From Lentinus brumalis (Eukaryota > Basidiomycota > Agaricomycetes > Polyporales > Polyporaceae): DNA of 64,000 nucleotides. Made by a program: the position numbers and the translations under genes. The notes beneath the pieces were generated by a model that saw nothing but the letters and a program-made list of their open reading frames with translations, did no database searches and was not told the origin of the DNA. Shown in pieces: positions 43,071-52,466 of the stretch; within the stretch, counting starts at the first letter, position 1; the number at the start of each line of letters is the position of its first letter. The stretch lies in contig MARA01000020.1 in the NCBI GenBank assembly GCA_001792895.1, forward strand, positions 1-64,000, in the 5' to 3' direction.

Positions 43071-43111
43071 GGTGGGCGGGAATGGATGTATGCGGTCGTT
43101 CGCCGCCAGCG

Positions 43112-43124
43112 CGCATCCTTTATA
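43112..43124 (-). promoter_or_regulatory. TATA box of gene C
   Basis: GTATAAAGG on the minus strand, about 45 bp upstream of the ATG at 43070. Confidence 0.55.
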
Positions 43125-43479
43125 CAACTCTGGCGCACCCCAGAATCAGCCGACGAGTCCTCAAAAAAATTTCCTTGCAGGGTTCCGTGGCGGGCAATCC
43201 CCTCAGCCCGACGGAGTTCACCTCATGTCAACCTCAATCAGGTAAATTCGATCACTCGACTTGACCGATCAGACTTCTTTGATCGGCCCTCGGCACTACC
43301 CTCTATGCACCCTGCATGCCTATTTGGTTAAAAGGTTATCTTCACCAGATCTGTCACACGCTGCCGATCATTCTCTATGCAACCTTGGGTAAAAAGGTTA
43401 ACTTCACCGGATCTGGCATACGATGCCGATCATTGGACGTCACCAGCTCGTGAGTGCTTCTTGCACCAGTTGTCTGCCA

Positions 43480-44075
43480 CGAGTTTTGGTCGTCCCGGAC
43501 GACCATACGTGCAGGCGGTCCCGACGCGGACGCGCCCAGACGGTAGGCACCGAACGCTGGTCGTCCAGGACGACCATGCGCGCAGGCGGTCCCTACTAAG
43601 TTGGGCATCGAAGACGGTCTGCAGTGGCCACCATGAACCCTGCGACTATGGACACCGTTCAACTCTTCCGCGGAGACACGATCATCGTTCGGTATGTTCT
43701 TATATACTCTCTTTAAGGTCGCCCGCAACAACCTCCGCGTCAAGCTCGGTGACATGGTTAACGTTCACGCTTGCCTGGACATCAAGTACGGCAAGGCTGA
43801 TAGACGCTGACTCGGGCGCACGCTCGGCGTTGGTCGTCCAGGACGACCATGCGCGCAGGTGGTCCGGAGGCTGGTAGACGCCGCCTTTGGCGTGCACTCA
43901 GGGGTGGTCGTCCAGGACGACCATGCGTGCAGGCAGTCCCAGCACGCATAGGCGCCGAGATAGGAGTGCACCCAGCGGTGGTCGTCCAGGACGACCATGC
44001 GCGCAGGCGGTCCCGACACGCACAGACGTCGAGAGGGGGGTCCACCCCCGGTGGTCGTCCAGGACGACTACCACT
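43480..44075. repeat. Family-2 palindrome cluster
   Basis: Six copies near 43487, 43559, 43831, 43905, 43979 and 44051, with central base A or G. They are joined by GCGCAGGCGGTCCC-type spacers. The segment between 43625 and 43800 (ATGAACCCTGCGACTATGG, GTGACATGGTTAACG) might hold a short coding remnant, but I cannot support it. Confidence 0.85.
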
Positions 44076-44185
44076 GGCTCTCCTTCGGCTGAGAGGTCTG
44101 CACAGGCCAACAGTAACACGACGAGTGCGAATAGTGACTAATCTGCCAACCATTGCTGAACTGGCCAACCTTCATTGCTCAATTA

Positions 44186-44299
44186 AGCTTCCCTTCACCT
44201 CCGCTGAGGACCTCCTTACGGCATCTTCCCCTTCGAAGACATCGCTTCGCGCTGCCTTCGGGAAGATGCCGTAAGGAGGTCTGAGGATGAAGGGAAGCC
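44186..44299. repeat. Large hairpin with two nested arms
   Basis: GACCTCCTTACGGCATCTTCCC (44209-44230) pairs with its inverse at 44260-44281. Outside it, GCTTCCCTTCA (44187-44197) pairs with TGAAGGGAAGC (44288-44298). It could be a small foldback element; no clear target duplication is seen. Confidence 0.8.
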
Positions 44300-44699
44300 T
44301 CCTCATCTTCGATGTTGACCCAACATCTGTCCGCCTGCAATGCTTCTTTTTCCTGCTGACTTCCCTTTTCGCCTCCATACGCCGTGATCAATTCACTCCG
44401 AGCTTCGAGAACTCTGTGGCTAGTCCCGACGTCGTGCTCCACCGTTTTTCCAACGGCCTCCGCCCGCGCAACCCTGCGCACTAGCTTTGCCTGCCTATTC
44501 GCCGATCATTCTTCTTCCAGGGTCCTCGCGTTGGTGCATTATATACCTCTCCATGCGGCCCCTCTACACCCCCAATGTACAGCCATGTCACACCCGCCCG
44601 ACCCTCCCAGCCCGCTCACTCTCGCTGTGGCTCTCGGCCCCCGCCCCGCCCCCCCCGTCCTCAGCCTCTCTGGCTCGACCACCACCTCCTGGGGCCAGA

Positions 44700-45531
44700 A
44701 TGTCCACCTCCCCGCATCTCTCGTCGTCCGCGCATCCGACGCTCTATGCCCTCCATGCGTCCCCCCCACTCATTTCCCTCCCATTACCCCCGTCCCCCGC
44801 CCTCCTCGCACCATCCACGCCCTACGCACTCTCCCCCGGCCTCTTGCCCGAACAGCCCGCACTCGACCACTCGCCGGCAGGCAGTTCCAATGAGACCCGT
44901 CCCCGCGGCTCCTCTGTCCGCTCCGCAACATATCCCCCGCTCCATCCTCGCCTTGCGACTAGCGTCCTCGAGCTCGAGGATGCCCTCAGGACCGACTTGT
45001 CCCTCAGGACCGACTTGTCCCTCGGGACCAGCATCTCCCTTGGGACCGGCATCACGCCCGGCAGCGTCGAGCTCGACACCTTCCTCGGGCCCGAGCTTGT
45101 CCTCGAGATTGAGAACGACGCCGGCTTTCAACTGCCCCATCCCGTAAGTCCTCTTCTACACCGACGCATGTTCAGCTGCTCACATACCTTAGTGCCTCCA
45201 TTGCCATTTCGCACGCCTCGGCTGCACGCCTGCGCGCGAGGGCCGAGCGTGCTCCAGATGCACCGAAAAAGGTCTTCTCTGCTCTTGGGATATGCAGGCT
45301 TCGTAAGTACCACACTTCGTGTGCATCTGTGTTCACTCATCTTTCTCGCAGCTGGCGGCCCGCCGAAGACATCCTCCCTGATGCCCGCCCCACCACTCCG
45401 CCCAACCAGGTCACCGCATCCCCCTGCGACGTGATCATAAACCGCTCCTACGTCGAGTCAGATGAGGAGCAGAACCCCGCATCCTTCGGCGTGGAGAAGC
45501 GTTCTGGGTGTGGTCGCTGCGTCGTCCAGTA
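44700..45531 (+). CDS. Possible small three-exon gene, unidentified
   Basis: The ATG at 44700 (MSTSPHLSSSAHPTLY) opens a Ser/Pro/Leu-rich N-terminus, then a Leu-rich acidic stretch (DTFLGPELVLEIENDAGFQL) that resembles a short coiled region. A GTAAGT donor near 45143 and a GTAAGT intron ending CTCGCAG at about 45302-45351 support splicing. The last exon ends CGRCVVQ and TAG near 45529. No family is recognised. Exon frames are plausible but not proven. Confidence 0.4.
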
Positions 45532-45611
45532 GTCGTCATCGTCATGTACTTTGCATATAGTATTTCAGCAATTTTCTTGGCAACTGCACTAGTGCGCTCG
45601 CTACTCCCGCG

Positions 45612-45835
45612 GGCAGTGGTCGTCTTGGACGACCAACGCGTGCAGCATCCGTCGGCGCCCACGGCCACTGCGGCCACTCACGCCGATGGTCGTCCTGGAC
45701 GACCATGCGCGGATAGAGGCCTCGCTGCCTGTGACATTGACCCTCCACAGCTGCGACACCGTGTATGGCGTCCCTAAGACGCCCACGACGACGCCCCCCC
45801 CCCCGCGATGGTCGTCCTGGACGACCACTCCATGG
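45612..45835. repeat. Family-2 palindromes near a short direct repeat
   Basis: Copies lie near 45617, 45687 and 45809. ACCCTCCACAGCTGCGACA recurs as ACCCTCCACAGCTGTGACA. This is the right-most family-2 site in the window. Confidence 0.85.
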
Positions 45836-45957
45836 TCAGAGCCCTCGCCGCCTGTGACATCAACCCTCCACAGCTGTGACAGTGGTGCTGGACCAACACC
45901 GCGTGGCTACGCCCATATGCAAGTCCTGCCATGGTATTTTTTATGACAGGTCACGTG

Positions 45958-46067
45958 ACCTAACCCCCCTCTGGGGTTAGGGTAGGGTTAGCAGACCCCG
46001 CCCTAGGGTTATATTCCTGCCTAGGTACCATCCCTGCATTTGCTGTACAAGTCTCTCATAACCCTAA
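45958..46067. repeat. Degenerate telomere-like hexamers at a block junction
   Basis: CCTAACCCCCCTCTGGGGTTAGGG, TAGGGTTAG, CCCTAGGGTTAT and CATAACCCTAAGG are scattered over 110 bp just before the copied block begins. Confidence 0.7.
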
Positions 46068-47667
46068 GGTAAGCCGCTCTGCGAACGCATCGAGCGGTCG
46101 CAGGTTCGATTCCTGTGGGGCTCTTATGGTCGCCTAAACACTTTTTTCTGGTTCGATTCCACCGCTCGATGCCAGTAGGGGCCACCGTTCCTCATCGCGT
46201 CGCCAGGCGACAAAAACCGAGATACCCAAGACGAATACAGCCCTGCAGGAATCGAACCTGCGCCCACGACGTGCAGCGGCACAGCTTCTAAGTGGTCTAC
46301 CAACTAAGCCAGGAGGACTGGTATACAATACCGTGAGCACCCACGAGCGGTCGGCCGCTCACGGCAGGGTAATGGGGGTCGCTGAACGTAGCACGGGATG
46401 CATAAGTATGGTATTTGCACTCAAGACGTGTCCGGCGGCGTGCCGATACACTAAGCGTTGAACACATCAGTCTTGTATCAGGGCGTGCTCAGAACATGCT
46501 CGGCGGCGCGTCGCGAGCGACAGGAGATACCGCACCAACACATATTCGAGAGCGGTCGGCCGCTTGGATTGTACGCTTGGAGTTGCAGGTCCGGTGTACT
46601 AGCCTGCATCCCGGCACGTCCAACGCTATGTCCGGCAGACGCACCCGTGGTGAGCGGTTGACCGCTCGCGGCCTGCATTCACCAGATGTCCCTTCGTTTT
46701 CCATGATCAGCAGTTGGACAGTGCACGGCAGCAGGCAGTTCTCGCCTAGAACATCGCAGCGAGCGGCCGACCGCTCACAGCGAGGTACGAGCGGGCGAGG
46801 GCGGACAGCAGGGTACGAGCGGTCGACCGCTCACGGTACGGTACGAGCGGTCGACCGCTCATAGCAGTGTACGAGCAGTCGAATGCTCACGACAAGGGGT
46901 ACGGTACAAGCGTGCAGCCGCTCACGGTACGGTACGAGCGGTCGACCGCTCACGGTACGGTACGGTCGACCACTCACGACAAGGTACGAGCGGTCGACCG
47001 CTCACGGTACAGTACGGTCGGCCACTGAAGGTACATAACGGGCGGTCGGCCGCTCACGGTACGGTACGAGCGGTCGTCCGCTCGTAGCAGGCGGTCAGCC
47101 GCGCACGGTACGGTACGAGCGGTCAACCGCTCACGGTACGGTACGGTCGACCACTCACGACAAGGTACGAGCGGTCGACCGCTCACGGTACAGTACGGTC
47201 GACCACTCAAGGTACAGTACGGGCGGTCGGCCGCTCACGGTACGGTACGAGCGGTCGTCCGCTCACAGCAGGCGGTCGGCCGCTCACGACGAGGTACGAG
47301 CGGTCGTCCGCTCACGACGAGGTACGAGCGGTCGTCCGCTCACGACGAGGTACGAGCGGTCGTCCGCTCACGATGAGGTACGAGTGGTCAACCGCTCACG
47401 ACAGCAGGTGGTCGGCCGCTTGTAACGTGCCGTGGATGGCCGACTGCTCACCATACATTCTGCAACCGTTTACCTTCTACACAGTTCTGAGCGGTTGCCC
47501 GCTCGTTCGCTACTTATACCAATCACACCCACCTCCCTGCCACCAACCGCTCCTCCGCTGCAATTTATGCTCTCCAGCAACTCAACCGCTCGCAACGTAC
47601 ATTCGGCCCAATAATGCTCACCCTTACCTCCCCTAACCCTAAGGGGGTTACAGAAATACCTATCAAT
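46068..47667. repeat. Direct copy of the 17.4-19.2 kb subtelomere-like block
   Basis: It matches 17456-19190 almost base for base, including the minus-strand tRNA-like unit (46238-46320) and a 5'-truncated plus-strand unit (46068-46130). It lacks one internal tandem unit of about 240 bp present at 18230-18450. It ends with the same CCCTAACCCTAAGGGGG and ACCTATCAAT, then joins unique sequence. Confidence 0.9.
46238..46320 (-). tRNA. Copy of the enlarged-loop tRNA-like gene
   Basis: Same as 17626-17708 but with C-to-A/G changes (one in the acceptor, AGGACTG, so one acceptor pair is lost). It is probably a non-functional copy. Confidence 0.5.
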
Positions 47668-48330
47668 GGATGAGCAGAAGACTGAATCATATGTGTACAA
47701 TGTGGGGCCTCGTCCTTTTACCTAAGACACCCAGCAGGGCTAAAGAAAAGCTAGGAGAGTGAGTCGGACAGATGTGAGGATGGTCGGAGATAGATGGGGT
47801 ACCATAATAAATATAACTTGTGGTCAGCTGGCTGGAATTGCCCAGAACTTGAAACAGCCATAGCATAGAGCATGACAAAGCAGTGTACCAAATTTGGGAA
47901 CGAACAGATAGGAACTGCTTCTTCAGTACAGCTTCAGATAATGGTGGTATGGCGGCGGACTTCTGTACTGTTGCGCTTCTCAGTCAATGGTGTTGGTGTC
48001 ACAGGTCTTCAGTCTTGATTGCAGGTCGCAGGAGTGAGAGGTGGACTGTGGTGGAGGTCCAAGTCTGAGAAGCCTAATGACGATACAGGGATGGAAATTG
48101 CCAAAAACTAAACTATGTATGATAAATAGTAAGTAAGTAATAAGCCAGAAAAGCGAAAATGGAACTAAAGGTATACACGTTCAGACGAGCTCTGAGCTCA
48201 TCACCGTGTAAAGCATTGAGGGTAGCTGTTGGAATTGACATTGGTGTTGACCCGCTGTCTGGCGGTGTAAGCCATGTCAGCCTCAGCCTCATCACTATCA
48301 TCAATGCTGGCTCTGAGGCCGTGCTCCCTC
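47668..48330. other. Non-coding interval left of the LTR retrotransposon
   Basis: I see no supportable gene, palindrome or repeat. The sequence is AT-richer than its surroundings. Confidence 0.4.
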
Positions 48331-48535
48331 TGTAAGGTGGCTACCATAGACGCCTACCGGAGCTCACGTGTTGCTATACAGCAGCCGGCATTAGCCGGGC
48401 TGCTGCGTATCTCGGAGTTCACGACGTAGCGTGAACTCCATCGCTTTTACCATCATTCCTGTACACTGCTTCCTGCTGAGCTTATATACTCGGTTCTAAG
48501 CACCTCGGGCGTGATCTAAGGCGACAACTCTTACA
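48331..48535 (+). repeat. 5' LTR
   Basis: TG...CA ends. It contains a CTTATATACTCGG promoter-like motif near its 3' third and two strong hairpins, CAGCAGCCGGC/GCCGGGCTGCTG and GGAGTTCACG/CGTGAACTCC. Confidence 0.95.
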
Positions 48536-48610
48536 CTTTTTTGCTTATCCACAAGGCTATACAAGCACACGAAGCAAAACAGGAATTAGGTGAGTATTAA
48601 CTGTCTCACC

Positions 48611-51600
48611 ATGAATAACAAGTCGAGAAAAAAAGGGCGCGGTGGTGCAACTCCCGTGCCCCAGAGAGGAGGACTGAGGTCCAGCGTCGAGGAAGACCAC
48701 GTCGAGACTGTAGTCGAAGCTCCTGAAGAACCCGGAGTGGACGCTAACGGTCAAGACGCCTCGACGGCTACGGAACCGGGACACCCCGAGGTGAGTGGCA
48801 GACCCTCGCCTCTCACCACTCTCCCGGAGGAAGAAGCGGAAGAAGACCGCAGAGGTAGTGCGACCTCACCGCCGTCGCAGACGCAGTCGACCGAGAGCCG
48901 GCACAACCCAGCCGACGGTCGGACGACTTTCGTCGACGAGATCGCGGCACTAATCGAGGAAGCGAGCGATAAGCTCGAGGGCGTTCAACACGAGCTCCTC
49001 GACTGCCTCGAGGCTCAGGAAAAGATGAACGAGCGCATCGAAGGGCTGCGCAATACGGCGAAGAAGGAGCAAGATCGTCTCGAGACGACCATCAAACGGT
49101 TACGAGGAAAGCGTGAGCCCGATGAGGCTCGACTATACGCTGACCCCGACGACATCATCGAGCGTAGCCGCAACCGACTTTTCCGCGAACGCGAGTATGA
49201 TGAGACGTCGACGGAGTACGAACAGCGAAGGAACGCTCAGGAGCGTTTCATGGCTCGTGAGCATTACGAGGCCGGAGTTCAGTCGCGGAATGAGCGAGCC
49301 GAACAGTGGTGGAACGACCGGCACCCCAGCGGTCGGGAGGACACCGAAAGGACAGGCAGAGATGAGCGCCGCCGTCCAACCGCGGACGCGAACGCCGCAG
49401 GACCTGACCCAGGGGACGATGGGTCGAGTAGTGATACTAGTACGTCAGTCAATGACAATCGTAGTAGTCGTTCGAACAACCGCAACAACGACCGTGCGAA
49501 CAATGGAAACAACGGCGACCACGGAGGACGAGGCGACAATGTCCCACCGCATCGTAATAATCACGGAGCTGCTGGGGGCAACCCAGGAGGGCCACCAGGG
49601 CCACCATCATCACACGGCGATGACGGAGACGACCGGAGACCGTCACGCCCGCCGCAAGGGCGAGGACCTATGGCACCGATGCGTGGGAGGCATCGTAGCC
49701 CATCGTACCTTCATGAGGAGGACTTCCCATTGCTGTCGGATAGATGGAGTGACCCAAACGCTGAATACCTGGACGAACAGTTGAGGCTGATCAGAAGGAC
49801 TATACGAGACCGTGTCGACTATGAGGCGGCCGACGTACCAGCCATAAAGAATCTCAAGAATGTACCCGCTCCAGAGAAATATGACGGCAAAGACGATGCT
49901 GAAGAGTTTATGTCCTGGCTAAAGCTACTATTAAGATGGATGGAGCTCAGCCGGATGATCGGACATGACCTGGATAGCTACCGCGTCAACCTGCTAGGAC
50001 AATTTCTATCTGGGTCTGCTCGAGAATGGTATGATGATACTATCGACAACATATACGTAACAGGGCGTGTATGGGTATTCGAAGACGCAATCTGTGCAAT
50101 GTTCAAAAGGTTCATCCATAAGTCTACGGCGCGTACTGCGGCGGACAAATTCTATGAAGCCGAATATACCAAAGAAGGCGGTGTCAATGGACTATGGGAG
50201 TACATGATCAAACAAGTACTCAAGATGCCCGAGCGTCCAGACGACTACACCTTCAATCGAACATTCGTCAATGCACTGCCGCAGGAAATTATGCTACCCA
50301 TGTTCCGGAACAAGAGCGCGTCCACGGAGAAGTCCAAACCTATTCTGCTGAAGAGACTCGCACTAGAGCAGGAGACTAGTAATCGAGTTGTAGAAGAATA
50401 TAGGGCAGCTCACCGGAAGAAGAATGCGCTCAAGGATAACTCGAGTGCAGATCGGGCAGATGGGCCACCGCGACTCCAGTCACGACATGGAAACAACAAC
50501 CGTGCTACTGGCGGTCAATTCCGACGCGACGACCGAAGGGCAGCGAGCCGGGGTGTGACCGAGACACCAAGACGTTCATATTCTGGCGTGCAGTCCTTCG
50601 ACGCAAATAGGATGATTCGACCTCCCGTCAATAACCCGGCCGCGGCAATTGTGCGAACGCCCGCTGCCACGCTCGCGGTAGGCACAACTGGACAACCGTC
50701 CACGACAGGCGCAGTAGCTGGTGGCTCTAGCGGTAGGCCAGTCAAGTGCTATAACTGCGGGGAATTCGGACACATATCCCCTAATTGTCCTAAGGCCGGA
50801 CAACCTAAGCTGCGCATGGCACGAGCTGTCAGTGAGGACGGGGACGAAGACGACATAGTAGCCAGCGCTGAGGATATAGTCAATGAAAACGAGGGTCAAG
50901 AAGACACAGCCGTCGAACAAGAGGATGACACTTACTATGAGGCCATGGGCGGTTCACAATACGATTCGACAGACGAACTACCAGTCGACGATTACGATGT
51001 GCCTGAGACCCCAGTGAAATACCTCCGAATGATGCGCCGGATCCCGTTCCCTGAGGATAGCGACACCGAGTCGGAAGAAGCAGATAGGGAGCGCCCCTGG
51101 CGCGACTCGTCAGACAGTGACGTGAGCGATCATGACTTGGGCGAACGGACTGAGTATGTTCGCGTCCGAGGTTGGGAAGCCGTCGCTAGCGACTTGGTAG
51201 GACCAACTCGGACATGGGAGCCTGAGTCCCCGAATGTGCGCACTACACCTGTAAGCCAACAGAATTGGTTAGCCCCCGAGCTAAATGACTCGGCAAATGA
51301 GGACATGTATAACGACATGCCGCCGCTAGAGGACATACCTGCGAGTGGGTCGACTGCACATATACTAGCTCGTGACAGAATCGTCGACGATCGACCAATT
51401 GTAGAGATACCTGTAGAGCTAGAGGAAGGCGATGAGCTATGGGCGCAATTAATGGCAAATCCAACGAGCGAAGGTGCCCAAGGCCATATGAGAGCCTTCT
51501 GGCGACAATTAACACTCACCAACCAGTACCTCGCTCGAGAACTCCAAAGACAGCGTGGTCGTACGCAACAAATAGGGGCGATGTTAGCCTGGAATCGCCG

Positions 51601-52462
51601 AGAATTAGCCCGCGCACTACAGAGGGAGAGCGACGATCTCAATGCGGCGTACCAGGAGCTTAGAGCTCGCTCTGAACGGCTGCAGGGACTTCGAAGCGAA
51701 TGGACAGCCAGAGAAGAGGCTCGTCGAGCAGGGATGCCAGACGAAGTGCTTGAAGCCAGTGCACCCACGGAGGATTATATAGACGACCCTGCAATGAGCA
51801 CTGCGAATAGGATCATGCTAGAGGCGATACTACCGGACGGATCGCCACCAGCTTATCAACCGAGAACTCCGGCTCTAAGGGCTATGACCGTGATCAGGGC
51901 TCCCCCCACGGCACCGGCAAACATGAAGACCAGGGCAAGGATAGGGAGACGGCCACTGATCCCGAGAATTGAGGACACGGGCATCACTACATTCATGAAA
52001 GTCAATGGACTTGAGGCAATAGTACTGTTCGATTCGGGCAGTACTAGTGATTCAATCAGTCCAGAGTTCGCGAAGATCGCTGGAGCACGAACCTTCGAGC
52101 TAGAGAATCCAACGCAGCTGCAACTCGGATGCTCGGGAAGTCGCTCGATGATCAGTCATGGAGTACAGGTCCCCGTGTTGATTGGCGACACAGCGGTCGA
52201 TGTATACCTAGACGTCGTCAACTTGGACCGATACGACGTAGTCCTCGGGACGCCATTCATGCGCCGATTGGGCGTGACACTCGACTTCAAGCGGAATGAG
52301 TTGAGTATTCAAGGGCAGAGGTTCAAGGCGTTAACACCGCTGGAAGAAGACGCAGGCGCAACGCGTCGGGCACGCCGACCAGGAAATGACACTGTCCCAA
52401 GGACTATAGAGAATCCCAAGGTCCCCGCTATCCGTAGTATGAGGGCCGGGAACCCGGAGTGA
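48611..52462 (+). CDS. Gag-protease polyprotein of the chromovirus
   Basis: I chose the ATG at 48611 (good context, CACCATGA) over an upstream GTG. It encodes 1,283 residues: an acidic and coiled N-terminus with Asp/Asn-rich linkers, a retrotransposon Gag region around residues 420-600 (WYDDTIDNIYV, FKRFIH), a CCHC knuckle CYNCGEFGHISPNC near residue 713, a long acidic linker, and an aspartic protease with LFDSGSTSDSIS near residue 1140. Protease is therefore made with Gag, while reverse transcriptase lies beyond the stop. The stop context is TGA CTA G. Confidence 0.9.
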   Translation: MNNKSRKKGRGGATPVPQRGGLRSSVEEDHVETVVEAPEEPGVDANGQDASTATEPGHPEVSGRPSPLTTLPEEEAEEDRRGSATSPPSQTQSTESRHNPADGRTTFVDEIAALIEEASDKLEGVQHELLDCLEAQEKMNERIEGLRNTAKKEQDRLETTIKRLRGKREPDEARLYADPDDIIERSRNRLFREREYDETSTEYEQRRNAQERFMAREHYEAGVQSRNERAEQWWNDRHPSGREDTERTGRDERRRPTADANAAGPDPGDDGSSSDTSTSVNDNRSSRSNNRNNDRANNGNNGDHGGRGDNVPPHRNNHGAAGGNPGGPPGPPSSHGDDGDDRRPSRPPQGRGPMAPMRGRHRSPSYLHEEDFPLLSDRWSDPNAEYLDEQLRLIRRTIRDRVDYEAADVPAIKNLKNVPAPEKYDGKDDAEEFMSWLKLLLRWMELSRMIGHDLDSYRVNLLGQFLSGSAREWYDDTIDNIYVTGRVWVFEDAICAMFKRFIHKSTARTAADKFYEAEYTKEGGVNGLWEYMIKQVLKMPERPDDYTFNRTFVNALPQEIMLPMFRNKSASTEKSKPILLKRLALEQETSNRVVEEYRAAHRKKNALKDNSSADRADGPPRLQSRHGNNNRATGGQFRRDDRRAASRGVTETPRRSYSGVQSFDANRMIRPPVNNPAAAIVRTPAATLAVGTTGQPSTTGAVAGGSSGRPVKCYNCGEFGHISPNCPKAGQPKLRMARAVSEDGDEDDIVASAEDIVNENEGQEDTAVEQEDDTYYEAMGGSQYDSTDELPVDDYDVPETPVKYLRMMRRIPFPEDSDTESEEADRERPWRDSSDSDVSDHDLGERTEYVRVRGWEAVASDLVGPTRTWEPESPNVRTTPVSQQNWLAPELNDSANEDMYNDMPPLEDIPASGSTAHILARDRIVDDRPIVEIPVELEEGDELWAQLMANPTSEGAQGHMRAFWRQLTLTNQYLARELQRQRGRTQQIGAMLAWNRRELARALQRESDDLNAAYQELRARSERLQGLRSEWTAREEARRAGMPDEVLEASAPTEDYIDDPAMSTANRIMLEAILPDGSPPAYQPRTPALRAMTVIRAPPTAPANMKTRARIGRRPLIPRIEDTGITTFMKVNGLEAIVLFDSGSTSDSISPEFAKIAGARTFELENPTQLQLGCSGSRSMISHGVQVPVLIGDTAVDVYLDVVNLDRYDVVLGTPFMRRLGVTLDFKRNELSIQGQRFKALTPLEEDAGATRRARRPGNDTVPRTIENPKVPAIRSMRAGNPE

Positions 52463-52466
52463 CTAG
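52460..52466 (+). promoter_or_regulatory. Candidate stop-readthrough site between gag-pro and pol
   Basis: TGA CTA G is the known leaky stop context (UGA followed by CUAG). The downstream pol frame is the same as gag-pro with no further stop, so a fraction of ribosomes could make Gag-Pro-Pol. Confidence 0.65.

Noticed and set aside
48536..48555. A tRNA primer-binding site after the 5' LTR
   Set aside because: CTTTTTTGCTTATCC does not resemble the 3' end of a tRNA I can name, so I left priming open.
48590..48610. Upstream GTG as the start of Gag
   Set aside because: A GTG start is unlikely in a fungal nuclear element; the ATG at 48611 has a good context.
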